Shown: in pieces, positions 37,401-52,400 of the stretch | Layout: each line of letters begins with the position of its first letter | Position numbering within the stretch: the stretch's first letter is position 1 | From: Gavia stellata | Lineage: Eukaryota; Chordata; Aves; Gaviiformes; Gaviidae | Length of the DNA: 64,000 bases | Direction: 5' to 3' | Assembly (NCBI RefSeq): GCF_030936135.1 | Contig: NC_082596.1 | Coordinates: 14,732,155 to 14,796,154, forward strand | Position numbers and translations under genes: made by a program | The notes under the pieces: generated by a model | What the model was told of the DNA's origin: nothing | Databases searched by the model: none | Seen by the model: the letters and a program-made list of their open reading frames with translations, nothing else

Positions 37401-40400
37401 TAACAGGCTCGTGAGTTACCACTTAGAAAAAGAGAAGAAACAGATAGCTGAACAGATAGAACGACTGCTTCACTTCCCTAGAGAACATGGCTAAAATTAC
37501 CAGATATTAAACATAGGCTTAACCAAACTCTTTGTGCAGTTGATAGGAAAAAAAATACCAGCAGTATCATTAGTCACATTCTGATAATCTGAAAATGTGA
37601 TTTTTAGAAGGCGGCAGAAATTTGCATGAAGACCGAACTGCCTACGCTTGGTATCCACTGCATTTCTTTATATATACTGCATTAAGAATAAGAATCTGTC
37701 TGCATGGGAAGAGTTATGCTGAATTATCTACTCTAGCATTTGTGTATGTCATTTTCCTCTTCTCCTCAATGACAATATTTATATTTTTCTAAACAATTTC
37801 TATACAGCTACATTATATGATGTTTGCCCACCCGAAGCTTTGACAAATAAGTAACACTGGCTTTCTGGGACTAAATACAGTCCTAACCATATCGATTCCT
37901 TTCAAAGATTCTTACCACTAACACTTGCCTGCTGGTAATGTTTTCAGGTTTCCCAAACATACAGGTAGCGCCACAGCAGGTCTTATAAACCTCGTGACTA
38001 TTAGTCTGAAAGTGCCTACAATTTAATATCAAAGTAGAAACTACGTATGTAGTTCACTCATGTGCTGCTCCAGGGACTTGATATGTGCTAATGAACCCCC
38101 TTCCCCCTTGCCACTTCTAATTCTGAATTAAAATTTTCAGAGACACTGAGAATAGCTACAACAGTACAACTTAGAAAAAAAACTTAAATGTTTTTACATT
38201 AACATCAAGGCAGGAGTGTTGCAATTTAAACCAGTGAATAAAATAAAGATAAGAAAGGGAGAGGTCGCATGTGCAAAGTTGTTCCAACGAAGGAAAAGGA
38301 TACATAGTTTTCTGTAATTAATGTTCATGCTGCTTGAAATGTTTCTAACTATACCTTGACTGGAAGCTGAGAAATAATTTTGGGAAAAGAAGCCAGGAAA
38401 CTTACTCAAGTCCATGATAATGGCATCCCGCTGCTTTTTCAAAAGGCAAACCTCTGAGTTTCCGAGGAGTAAGCTCTGGTGTCAAAAGGAATGCATTTTC
38501 ACTGAAAGGAAAAAAATAAAGATCTACTTTAACTAGTTACAGCCAAGATAAATTATACTTCCAGAAGTCAGAAACAAATGCCTTCACACAGGAAGACCAA
38601 AACAGCATGTCTTGTAGCTAAGCCCCTGGAGTACAGCATCAATGGAAAATTAATTTTTTATTGAAGTGAGAATTTAAGTTCAACTAACTAATACCTACTG
38701 AGCCATTATTATTACAGCAGCTCTTAGACATTTCAACCAGTTTAGAGGTCACTGATCCAAATAGTTTATCAATAAAACCAGGCAACTATAGCCCCATTTC
38801 ACAAGGGGCACCTGAGTAGTAGAATGAACTGAGAGGAACCAGGAACTGATCTCCCATTTCTCAATCCAGTGCTATAATCAGTGAATTCCTTCCCTTTAGC
38901 TTCAAGTTGTGGTATCACCTAAAAGTCACCTTTCCCAGGCTTCATAACTAACTACTTGTCTCCTGTGATATTTGAATTTCAGCTAGTAACTCTCTGCAAC
39001 TAAATCATATGAATATATTTGAAAGTACTTCAACAGAATAAGCCATAGCAAGACAGACAGAAAGAGCTTGCTGCCAGATTCTAGCATACCCTTTAAAGTC
39101 ACATCCCCGTTATGTCTAAAGGGAAGAGATGAAGGCAAGATGTAGCAGTATCTGAAACTTACACATTGCTTCAAGTTTTATTCACATAGACTGTCTCTGC
39201 ACCGTTACCACTAGAAAAATTATCTGGGAAAAACATCCAGGCAAGATGTGATACTGAATCTAGCAAGATGGTCATTTAGAAAGACTGTCAGCCAAAACTC
39301 TGATCTATCAAACTTCTATTTAAGCTCAAACATGGAAAACAAGTGAAAACTCCTTTAATTCACCAGTCTCTCGTAAAATCTCTTTTTTCCTTCTGTTGAT
39401 CAGGAAAATCTTTGGGTCTGTAGTCACTGTGCTTGAACATCTACTGTGCAAAGCTGCTAATTATTCCAGAGAATCTAGTCAGAGCACCTGCTAGAGGGGC
39501 AAGGAGCTAGGAGTACAGAGTTCTGCTGGACACTACAATAACAGCAACCTGGTATGTCAGAAAGGGAATGGTTCACCATCTCCCAGACAACAATCTAGCT
39601 ATGGATTTTCATAGGTTTTCTGGTTTCTTTTCGGACAAAGCGGAATACATATGTACAGTATAAGTCATTAGCAGACCTTGTGGCCTTCAAGCAAAAACAT
39701 TTAGTCTGCTTTATTATCTAGTATCTTGATTTTAGCTTTATACTTCCCCTAGATATCCAATCTAATTATTATGAGAGAGACATTATAGTAATGTACTACA
39801 AAGCAAAGGTTTCATCATCATATTTTCTCATAATTGGCAGAAATCCAAGCAAACTTGGGCAAACTCCCTCAAATTCAGACCTGACTGAGCTATAGCTCAA
39901 AGCAAATAATTCAAGAGAATCACAGTATTCTATGCTATAAAGCTTCTCTGGAGACTTTTGAAAAATCAGGGATTAAAATAAACATTTTTGTAGTGAACAA
40001 ATTATTCACTTCTTTCCCACACAACTAATTGGAATAAAAATATTTTACATTATAGCCAAAATCCTAAATCATCTGCACTCATTAACTAAGAACTCTGTAG
40101 AAGACTCTCAATCTTCACTGCATATTTTCCAACTTGCTTGAAATCTCCACTCAGAACATCCTTAAGCTAGTTTCAAAACTCCAGTAAGTATTTTACAGAA
40201 GTCTCCAAAATCCTACAGAACCTTTCTCTCTCACAAGCCCTCTTAATTTATTACATATAGAGAAGTTTAAAAAATGATTGAGGGCTGTATCCAATAATTC
40301 CATTATACATTCTATTATACATTAAAAAGGTCAACAAATATAACTCTAGTGACTGCAAAAATTGTCTTGTTTACCTAGTAGTCTATGACACACTGCACAA

Positions 40401-43400
40401 ATAGTAGAGGCTCTGCTTCTACAAACACTATCTGACTCTTGTATAGGTTGGCTTTACTCTAACAGATGTTCAGATCCTTAAAATTACTCCATTAACTCCT
40501 TGTACCAGTCTTCCTGCTGAAAAAGCAGTGGTTAATACACTAATACCTACCAGCAGACACACTACGGATGAATACATCCAGAGAGGTCAGAGTAGACAAG
40601 CTTCCTTTAAGGAGTACTTTACCACATAAGAATATAGATAGGAATGCTGGGCCAGCATGACATGAGACAAACACAGTTGAATAGGCTCAGTTATGCCCTT
40701 TTTACACTTTGTCTTCCCACCTAGTCTCCCCTCCACTGAATGAAAGAAATCACACCAATAAAATTAAAGTTCTGCCACCATAACTTCTGGTTTGCTAGAA
40801 ATACTCTTCTGGAAATGGACACGTATGGTAGCAGCAGCTTGTAGCATAGCCATGGCAAAGGTCTACTGGCACACTTTTGCACATCAGGTGATTATTTTGT
40901 TATTTAAATGCACAGGACCAACATCATCATCTCCAGACACTTCAGATTCTGAAAGAACTAAATAGCAAGACCGACTGGAAGACCTTAACAGTTAATTTCA
41001 CTGGCAGGTATGTGATGCAAGGATGCTGCAAGTTACAAACTCAAATCCAGTTAGGCCATTCTGAATATCTCATTCAGTCATTGTTCATGTTCCCCTACAT
41101 CTGTCCTGAGTATGGTCTTCAGTGGTTTCAATATGCTGGATTCATACCGTTTGGGAATTTGTAGTGGCTGAAGATCACCAACTGGTAGCCCTTCTGGTGT
41201 GAAATATTTCAGTAATTCTTTAGCATCGAGCAATGTCAATGACTCCCGTTGACTATCTTTATGCCCCAACAATTGCTCAGATGAATGTGCTAACATAGAA
41301 ACTCTGAAAAAAGGAAAAGAAAAAAAGACCAATCTAAGAATTATTTTTTTCTTTTCAATGTAGTAATCTCATCGTATTAAAAAAATCACTGCTAGTCTGG
41401 AGCAATTAAACGTATTTCCAAAGTAAAATGAACAAGGTGGCTCCTTGAGAACTTTTAGACAAATGTTCATGACAAAGTACATTTGATGCAAATTCTCTAC
41501 CATCCTACTGCAGAAAGTAATTTCTTCAGGATTTTATAGCTTAGTTATGAAATACAACATGGGAAGAATGTTATTCGTCCTTTTTTTCCCTTTATGGACC
41601 TGTAAGATCAAAAATTAATTCCTGTTAAGAAAAAAAAAAAAAAAGACATACAATATGCAGCAAAGGAACCATAAAGTCACTACTGCATGCAAGTCTCCAC
41701 TCTATTTTTTTTTTTTTAGTGTCCTCAATCAAGTATAGCAAAGTTCTCTCTTTTCTACTGTTAAGCAACATGCTGTACACTGATTCAGGGTAAGCAGAAG
41801 ATAACTAGATCAGAATACAATAGAAATAAACATTAACTGACTATGAAACAGAAAGGTCCTTCAGGAAGCTTTTCAAAAGCTAATTAGAAGGAAGAATGTT
41901 ACCTGTTTGAGAAACAAAAGCTAATAATAATAATAATACCACCAGAGATCTAATGTGAGAATTTCTGACAGAACTCCAATCTAGGCCATGGTCAACTGTG
42001 GTATTTGAAAGACAGAAATGGGATGGAAGTAACTAAGAAAAAGGCAGTTGGACACCTGGCTGTAAAGGTCTGTCAGCAAAAATGTTAAGACCCAGCAAAG
42101 ATCATTAAGTCTTATATAAAAGTGAGACAAAACTGAAATCAGTACACAAAGGTCTACAGGTTTCACTTGAACAGCACTGAAGGAAAACCAAAACTAAATA
42201 TAAATTTCAAACATGAAACCAGTAGGATCTTCTACAGTATCAGGTCTCATGTAATTTTAGTGAGTCCTGACTATTTAGGAAATATGAGTAGATTAGAAAC
42301 ACATTGTACCTGCTGACAAAAACTGCTGTACTATCTTTATTATTTATGCCCCAAGGCATGTTGGAAAAAAAAATATATGTTTTTTTTACTATGGCTACTA
42401 TTTTCTAGTAGTGCTGTTTTGGTAATTAGTTTTGGAACTAAGTTACTTTTATCTAACTTTCAGCTGTGTTTTGTCAATAAAAATCAAAACAATACTACTT
42501 TAAATACCAAGAAAATACACCTTTGGAAATTGACAGAAATTTAGTTTTAGCTTTAAGCAATGTTTCCTCTGAAAGTTTATCAATATATTTGAAAACAGTT
42601 TACAAAATGGCTATCAACATACGCAATTCCTCTAGAGTGATGTTCAATGGCCACTACAAAGAACATCTGCAGTATTTAACCATTACCTCATTTTTTGTTT
42701 GTTTTTTTCAAAGATTTCCAAATTATGAAGAACATGTCTTTCTGGCCACTCCAATGGATTTGGCTCCATTAAATCAGATTCTGCAAGAAATATACGATGG
42801 ATAACCCTTAATAGAAGTAAAGAATCTTATTCTTTAAAGAAATATATATATGTATATATGTGCCTTTAGATACAGATAATCCTTTATATATAAAAAATTA
42901 TATAAATATAAGGAAATCTGCCTCATGCTGTCATCAGAAATGTTTTCTGCATAATTTTTTTTGTCAAGGAAAAGAAAGGAAATAGTTAATGCGAGGGTAA
43001 TTTCAGTTTGCAAAAAAGCCTAGAAAGCTACTTTACTTTTCGTTCTATTTTCCCCTCTTTTGGTAAAAGACTCTCCTTTTAGTAAAAACTTGACAACAGG
43101 TATGAAAATACATCAAAAGAGAGTAAGCAGTGTATTTTCTAAATAACAGTACTTACCAGAAGTCACAGTGCATGACACAGTTTTATTGGCAACCTTCTGC
43201 AGAACAGGCTTAGGAAAACTAGTGTTGCATAGGTCCAAAATACATTCTCTTGTAAGTTCTAACAAGTTTTTGAACTCATCAGTAGAAATAACTGGAGGCT
43301 GCTCAGTCAATTCCTTTCTCTCTATAAAAGGAAAGAGAAAGAAAGAGAAGCTACTGCACCTGCTAAATGATAAAGAATAACTGGAGGCTGCTAAAAACCA

Positions 43401-46400
43401 ACCAAACAGAAAAACCCCACCCCAAAACAATAACACAAATAAGTTAACTTGACACTTACTATTGTACCCTTAAGCAAGGCATGGGTGGTTTATTCCATAG
43501 GCAAGTGAAAAAACTTAGCAGTGAGAACAGCTGAAACCACGTGTGGATCACCTTTTTACAGTCCTTTAATTTCTGTCTATGTGCATTTCTCAGTATATCC
43601 AGGTTTGAATCCCCCAGAGAAAAACTTCTGGAATTGCTGAGCCTAAACATGAAAAGCTCCAGTCCACAGAGAGCCTCCTACCCACCTATTTTTACTGCTG
43701 TTGCAGGAGTGTGGCTCCAATATAACTGATAGCCTGTTCTGGTCTCTTTGGTCAGAATATCAAAGGTCAGATAATTCTGATATGATTCAGGATGACTAGC
43801 AAATCCCAACTGTTCCTATTCAGTCTTCATCCTAATGGAAATGGGTGACCCACTCAAAACAAATTAAAACACAAGCTCTAAGGCAGCACCAAGCTCAGGG
43901 TTAAAGTAGACAGAATCTGAGAATGACTGCAATTTGATGGGGTGGGGAGGGGAAGACGAGACTATTAGCAGAAATCTTACATTCCTTAAGCTGGTATTCT
44001 GTTAATGATAATACACTTAAATTATCTTCACAGTATGCCATTTTCAATAATCTAGCCAATCTCTCAGAAGCATTTTTTTATTTTAATTGAGTCTCTTTGA
44101 GCAATGGACTTAGATGGAAAAAATCAGGTCAGTCAAATGTACTACTTCTCCGCAAAGTCATGAAAATCTAGAGAGGATGATCTTTCAGTTGTTATTATGA
44201 TTGATATATCATGATAAACATAACAAATCTCCAATGCATACTTCTGTTTAAGACTTTTGCCAGAAAGAATAAAACACCCCCCCCGAAACTGTAAAACAGA
44301 ATTCTTATTTTAGAAGGGACATCCAACAGTAAGGTTTTTTTGAGGAAAAAAGCATTAAAAAATTAAAAAAGAGCAGAGAAAAAGTTAATTACCACAGAAT
44401 TATTCCAAAACTATGCTTAAATTTTCAGAGTATTAGTGTAACAAACACCCACCAACTTTATTTTAAGTTTAGCATTCTTTTTTCCTCAATATTTAAAAGT
44501 CATTATCTGACATACAAGCATGGGTATACTACAAAAAGTTTCTTTTTAAAGCTCCAGGTTTTTCTTCACAAAGTGTTCAACTCACCTGTAAGGTGAGCTG
44601 TCACATTCAGTCAGAAATAAAGACCTTTTAAATACTAGTTTGAGAACTACCAGCACTCTACCCATTACTTACTGAGATATTCCTTCAAGGCAAACACTTG
44701 GAGACGAGACAGTTTCATTTCTCTCTGTACAATCTCTTCTCCACAAAAACATGGCAGAGACTTGATAAAGTCAGCAATATGAAAGCCTGTACAGATTAGG
44801 AGAAATCTATTTTTAAGATTCTCTCATATGACTTTGGAGACACCAAGTCATTACTTCTTAAAAGAACATATAAACACAGCAGACATACAAATTTCATATT
44901 CAAAGGAAAGAACGAGACTTTCAAATATGGCTAATAAAAATAAAAGAATTTCATTACAGTTGAATTAAGACACTAGGGTGATAACCTGGAATAATGTCTG
45001 ACCAGTATTTTTTTTCTGTACAAAAGCAATATAATGACAACACAATTAACATGACTGACATTTAAAGAAGGTAAAAAGATCCTAAGTTTGATACCAGGAA
45101 AGAAAACTTTTCTCCCAACACATAGTCAAGGACTTTCAGTCTTCTGACACTGTACTAATGGGATTTTAATTAGGACAAATGGTAAGCAGTCAGTCGTATC
45201 GCACATGGATTTATTTCGATAATAAGGAAATAAGAGGATAAGATGCAGATCACTGTGCTCTTTGTCAGTGTTCTTGAGAGCAAATACACAAATTAGCAGA
45301 GTTATCGAGTACGTGTAGTTGTAACAGGACAACTACTCTAAGATAAATGTCTACATACGTGCTCTTACCTAGTGGAGCAGCTGATCATCTGCTAGCCCAT
45401 ATCCTAACCACTCTGCAGTAATATGGACATCTGCCAAGTAACTGAAGACATGATCATGAAATTCAACTTGCCTGCTGGCCTTGCGGTTTTTATTTTAAAT
45501 CATCAGTAAAATAGGCTTGTCAACAGATAATTGACTAGATTTTAGGCATGGGCTGGTCAGTCTTTATACCAGCAATACACACTTCTTTAAGTTCTGCAAA
45601 TTTGATTTGCATTAATATTACCTAGACATCCCTGTACATTAAAACATTTACAACTAATCACAGTCATGAGAAATGACTGACTACAAGTGTACGTAGTTGA
45701 TTTAAAAAATATGGTAGTAGTAAATTGTGTGAATAAATAAGCTCTTATTTGAAAAAAATATTGCTGAGAGAACAGAGTTATTCATCAAAATGTAATGTTC
45801 CTCCTTGTCTTCTCCCTTTTAACACAGACTGGAATGAATAAAAGGAACAGATAAATTTTAGTAGCATTTGCCTGCACTCAGATACTCTTAAATAAGTAAG
45901 TAATAACTCTTACTTGACTCTGTTTCTTCTGCTTTTGTCTTTAGCTTTCCATTTACTGCAGCAAGAGTGGCCGTACCATTGATCTGGCTAGCTGAATGAA
46001 TCAAGGTTGCTTTACATCTTCCAGAGCCATTGCCTTGTAGCAAGAAATAATATCGGCAAGATTCTCCTTTCAGTTCAATTTCTGGAACTTGAAAAACATC
46101 AGGATATAACTGCGAAACACCGTCAGGAGAACAGCTTTAAAACAAGCTATAATCTGTCATCAAAATTCCTTCAGTTGCTTTCTTCTGTTCAGTGAGAAAT
46201 CTTACTAACACCTTTTTAGGAGACACACTAACTACAGCTGATATTTACCCTTTAAAAAGCTACAAACTGAAAAGCATGCAAAATAAATGAGCTGTGGCAG
46301 CAAAGATGAGTTGGACTACACTGCTGGCTTAAAGCTAGCATGTTACCAGCACCGAACTCCTGTGACTGTAGTGAGGGCTAGCTTTCTAACGCAGGCTACA

Positions 46401-49400
46401 AAGTACATCTGGCAACTCTAACCACCAACTAAGGGAAGTTCTTCAACTGACCTTAGTAAAAGGCAAGCCTTTAACTGGCAAAGTTAACGTTTCTACCATG
46501 AAACAACGAAGAGTTAGGCAAACAGTGTGCTACATTTGTAATGGTTAGAGAAGGGTCTGTTCTGCTAGGTAAAAACAGGCATTTTTGCATATATGGATTG
46601 AAATAACAGTAAGTGTTCACTGGAAGAACATACATCTGTAGAAGAAAAGGAAATACTGTACACACTCTTCCCAGGAAAGCTGCATTATTCATTAAGAGTT
46701 TCACTCACTGTTTTACACTTGTGCATAGCCTGGGTGAGAGATAAACACATTCTATTTTTAAACACTGGCATATAGTATGCAGTTTTGAAAATAAATTAAT
46801 ATAGGACTTGATAGTAACAGTGAAAGGATGGGTTTGCTATCTTTTTTACACAGAAAACATTTTATAGCACTTTGGTAGATATAGAAATTGAGAGAATGAA
46901 TACTTCTTGACTACTAAGTTTTAAAAGTCAAATCGCTTAATTTCATAAGATATTTGCAGTACTGCCTCCATAAATAACTCAAGAAGAGCTTGACATTTAT
47001 TGGTAGTATAAATTTTTGTTAGTAACAAATATAAAGTATTCCAGTGTTTCTTGAAAAATTTAAGTTGGAGGGGGAAGGGAAGAGAGGGGAAAACCCACTA
47101 CCTCAGTATAGAACCTAGGGAAAGAAGAAAGAAAAGAACAAGAAAAAAAGATTCCAGACACATACTCACTACTGTCCTGTTCCCCATTCCCCATGTCATT
47201 TGAAATATTTTTCTTTTCCAGTTTATCTTGGCATCTCAAAGTTGATTCCTCATGGGAAAGCTTTTATTTCTCATTTTAATATTAATTAGTATTTGAGAAC
47301 TACCAATTCAAAGAATTATGCCTTCCCACAGATTGAAGAAATTAGGGATTTGCAAATCATTAATATAGTCAGATTAACAGTACCTACTAAAACACAAAGT
47401 TTTCAACTAACCGAGCAAATATGTTTAAATGGCCATGTTTCTCCTCCTTCTCTAAATTTTGTTCAAGGGGCCTAATAAGAACCTGTTGTGTATTACTGAT
47501 CACATTATAGTTAATACTTGTACAAAACCCTTCCACTGGAGATCTTGTGCTCATTTGACTGCATCAGTAGTATTTCTCCAATACAGTACAAATGCTGCTG
47601 CTGTGATCAGCTCTATAATCACACTCTCTCTGCTCTACCACTTCCAAACATGCAGAGATAATTTTAAATCCATATATTGCCAGCACCCACTGCATAGAAT
47701 TAAGCTTCTTGCCCTGTTATACAGCTCTTCACAATTTCTCTCAATTTTTTGCCTATCCCAAAACCTTAAAGAATATCAGTCTGTCAGACATCCTCATCTG
47801 CATACTTGTTTACAAACGCTATCTTCAGTTGGCAACAGAAGCAGTCACTGTTCCTTGGAATCTGCATGAATTATATATTAGATCACTGTATAAACAACAA
47901 AAGCAAGGCAGAATCCTGCATCTTATCCTGTCCTAGATAAGTACTTGCCTAGAGAAGTACTAGCCTGGAGAAGAGGAGGCTGAGGGGAGACCTTATCGCT
48001 CTCTACAACTACCTGAAAGGGGGTTGCAGAGAGGTGGGTGTTGGTCTCTTCTCCCAAGTGACTAGCGACAGGACTAGAGGAAATGGCCTCAAGTTGCGAC
48101 AGGGGAGGTTCAGGCTAGATATTAGGAAAAAGTTCTTTACTGAGAGAGTGGTGAAACACTGGAATAGGCTGCCCAGGGAGGTGGTAGAGTCACCCTCCCT
48201 GGAGGTATTCAAGGAGCGTGTGGATGTGGCATTGTGGGATGTAGCTTGATGGACATGGTGCTGTGTGGTGTTGGGTGGGTTGTGGCTTGTTATTGTTGTT
48301 GTGTGGCGTGGGTTTTGTGTTTTTTTTTTTTTTTTTTGTGGGTTTTTTGGTGTTGTGTTTTTTTTTTGCTGGTTTTTTTTTTTGTTTTTTTTGTTTTTTG
48401 TTTTTTGTTTTTTTTCAGGTTGGACTCGATGATCTTACAGGTCTTTTCCAACCGTACTGATTCTGTGATTCTGTGATTCTGTGATACTTTAAGCACTGGG
48501 CTATCACCAACCTCCTTTTAGCCTGATGTTTTCAGGTCCCTATAATACTCACAGTCACTACTTGTACAGTGCCTCCACTTACAGGGCGTATATACTGACT
48601 GACTGAGAAACTCCACCCAGTCTTGATCTGCACTGATTCTGTTCTCTCACTTTCTGAATTGAGTTTCTAAGCATTGGCACATTGTGTAAGAGGAGTCAGC
48701 TGCCATCAGTATAGCCCCGTAAGGAAGAAGGAGCACATTTTCAATCACTAGTTAAGCACACTGGCTGTCAGGTGAATGGAGGCATCCAGCATTTCCTGAT
48801 GTTCTGTATTTTCCTGGGAAGAGGTACTGAAAAACCTCTGGAAATGCTTAAGTGAGAAGGAAAGCACCTAAGTGAAGCACACTGGATTTCCACCTGCAGA
48901 AGCAAACGTCTTTGCCCATGGATTGTACAATCACCTTAGAAAGGTGTGCGGAAGCTGGATCTTAGCTGGCAGATAGGACACAAAAATGGTTTAAAGGAGA
49001 TACATTGTTTCCCTATAGCTTGCCATGATGTTATTATCAATTTTCCTCTACAAGAAGTCTGCATAGCTGAACCCATATTCACCAAAACTTTTTGTGTCGA
49101 TGAAGATTACAATCACTGACTTAATTTCATTGGAGAAAAAAAGAACATCCCAAATGTATACAAAAAACCCACCATATATATATACATACATACATACATA
49201 CAACCACAACAAAATATACCTGTACTAATCTTCCTTTTACCTACCAGTAATGACCTTGGGTTTCCTAGCCATATATTCCTTCCATTTCTTGGTACTCAGC
49301 TGGGCAGGGGATGGGATCACTACATTGCTTACATTACATGGCAATGTAAATAAAGCTCCCACCTAAATAATGAGAGCAAATACAATACATGCAATATTAC

Positions 49401-52400
49401 TGAAACCTGTTTTACATTTCATTCTTGAGCTACTGATCCGGCATTATTTCAAATGTACTTCAACTGAAGAAAAACATCTTTACTTAACACTTCTGTCGTT
49501 GTCATCAATTGAGATGGAACAGCATTTGACACAGAAGCTGTAAAAATTGTGCTTATTTTTTGCTCCAGTTCAGAGATCATTAACTGCTGAATTACTATTT
49601 CGTACATAAAAAGGTATTTGTTACCTATTACAAGTCTTTCATTAATCTAGCTAAAAACACTTCTGCAGAGTAGTATCCAGAATGAAAAGAGAATTCAAAG
49701 ATATAGTTGGTATCAGCAACTCTTCATTCCTTTGGAAAACATGTGATTTTTTTTCCTCCCTACATATTATCTGTTCAACTAATCAGATACTGGACTATGT
49801 TAATGTCTGTACCTAAATTTCAGGCCAGTAAGCACTAATAGAAAAAAAGCATAAGTATTTGAATACTCATGCAATAAAACAATGCTTTTACAGCTATTTG
49901 AAAAGCCTACAAATGTGTAATATTTCCAGTAATAGACTGAAAAAAATCCCTATGAGAAATTGTCATCTTGAAAACATATTCAATTCAACATGTGCAGACT
50001 CTAAAAAGTAGCCTGAGAATGTGTTTTAACTGTTTTGGCTTTTTCTTTAAAAGAACTAGTAGAAAGGCAAGCTCTTATATTGTAAAAGGTATTTGACCAA
50101 ATGTTCAGTATCCTCATGTAAAATGAAAATTACCTGGGATATTTACCAATATAAACCTATTCCAAAAGATACTTTTGGTACAGCATTAGAAAAAGGACTT
50201 CTTTCTTTCCTGGCTAAACATAATGGGGAATGGAGTGGCAAGGGAGGAAAAAAGTTACTAAAAACCTAAATAACAAGCTGAAGATGAAACATACAGCCTG
50301 ATAATGGAATAACATCTCCACAGTAAATAAAGACCATAAGTTATTCATTATAATTTTATCAGCATTTTCACTGCAGGCTCTGTTTTGATTTGCATAGATT
50401 TATTTTATGAACACTAAAAAAAAATTTCCTAAACAAGCATACATGACCTTAAACATTCAGGAAAAACATCTTCAAACTAATACTGTGGCTACAAATAATC
50501 ATATTATCATTCCCAGGTGGGAAGGGGAAAAAAGCAAGCTTGTAAATGTTTCAAGAGCTCTTTTTATCCAAAAATAGAATGGAAAAGCAGAATACGTACA
50601 TGCAAAATAAAAAAGCTCACCACTTCAGACTAGCTAGATACATTTTGTAGGCTGCACACATGCCTGCTTTTTGCTAAAAAAAAAATAGTTGAATTATGAT
50701 AGCACAGAAATTATTGAATTATGATAGCACAGAAATTATCTGTCAGGATAGGATTAGAAGTTACAAAATGTTTTAAGAGATCGAAAATTAGCCAACCTAA
50801 AGAGAAAAACATTCAGTGGGCTTACAAATTGTCAGTACCTGTATAGCATGCACTTTTAAAAGCCAAATTTGCTTTAGAACTAAATATTGAATGAGCCTAC
50901 ACAGAGATTACGTTTAAAAATATTATTCTTGCATCTTTTGTGAGCAATATACGTATCTTCATTTTTCTGCTATACCTAAATAAGAAGTTTTTACCTTCCC
51001 AGAGAGAGAAGAAATCTGGTCCAAAAGCAGTGTAGATGTCTCCTTGATACCTTTTCTTGCCAGGCTCCTGAACAGAACAGTTTAAGGAACCTTATCTTCA
51101 CAAAGAACTGTATGCACCTCTATTTTACAAATCATGTTACCATCCTATTTCAAATAAGGACTGCAAGTGTCTAGTATTTGATACTCTGGTACCACAAAAT
51201 ATACAAACCTCACCTTTCCAGGCAAAGGGGTACACTTGGAAATGTTATATGATGAAATACACCACTGACATCTTTAATATAGGCAGGCATAAACAGGTAT
51301 TTATATATTCAAAATCCTGGCAGGCTTATACAGCCTAAGCTACTATTGTTACACCAAGACTAGTACTGAAAGTATATGAATTTAAAACCAATAGGAGTAC
51401 ACCTTGAGATCTCTGCAGCATACACAAGTCAAGAGAAAACTCCTCTGCTATACTTTGCCACAGATTTTGCACCTACACAATAAAAATATGATTTGTGGAA
51501 AAATATTTCTATATTGTGAAGCACGCTATATACATTAACGAGTAAGGCTTGGGTTTTTTTAAACTCACACAGCAGTAAATATTTCTCTATTCTTTCCTCA
51601 CAAATAGCATACACATCAACAAAGTATATGTGAAATAATACCAGAAATAGCTGGGTTTTGTTAGTGTAATTTAAATTTCAAGATTAAAAAATCCAGTTGT
51701 GAAGAATCACTACGATTATTTTCGCAGGCTAGAATGGAATGAGCCCTTGCCAATCCTCATTTATTGCTTGCATGGGTAGATCCTGATTGTTTTCTTTCTG
51801 CTATAGACCACTATCATTAGTAGTTTAGATCCTTAAAAAAGGATACAGCTCGAACTCCACATCCGATATAAAAAAGGAAGGTAGATCAGAGAGCACCACC
51901 ATCTGTAAAAATTCTAGCGCGGGACCATAGTAATGAAAAACCTGAAAAGAGATCAAATCAAAAAATCTGTAACACTATATATGTTATCTCAGTAGAACTT
52001 TTTCAAGTGTTTTGCTGGAGGCATTTGCCTTACAAGTACATCTGAAAGAGGTAAAAAGGAATACAAAGAGAAAAACATTTCACAATACCATATTAAACAT
52101 AATTGTGTAAAAACCAAGGAAGGTATTTAATTCTGTTTAATAAAAATTACTTTCTAGAATGTTAACCACGTGCATCACATGGGTTGTAGCTCTTACCCAA
52201 ATTCAAAGAACAATAAGATCTACCAGGACCAGATGAATGCAATCCAAAATATGCATATTTTAACAATGAAAATATGATCTCTTAACTGATATCGGTTGTC
52301 ATAAACACTGATTTTTGTTTTCATCAACAAATACGATTGTGGAGTTCCCATCGAATATTTACTTCCAGTGGAAAACATGAAACAGCAACAGTAATTTAAA

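Larger units (their letters stand above)
34678..41147. other. MTBP: MTBP introns 17 and 16
   Basis: Non-exonic parts: 34678-38405 and 38502-41147, the two largest clean introns. Only the CR1 at 35.6 kb and an AT-rich ATATATAT patch at 35.28 kb were recognised. Confidence 0.8.
41304..49244. other. MTBP: MTBP introns 15 to 11
   Basis: Non-exonic parts: 41304-42686, 42781-43156, 43322-44672, 44787-45913, 46088-49244. A short (TAA)n lies near 41.93 kb and TA-rich repeats near 42.85 kb. Intron 11 carries the CR1 with G/T expansion. Nothing else recognised. Confidence 0.8.

Noticed and set aside
42523-42804. 93-codon plus-strand open frame
   Set aside because: Its right part is simply the antisense of MTBP exon 15.
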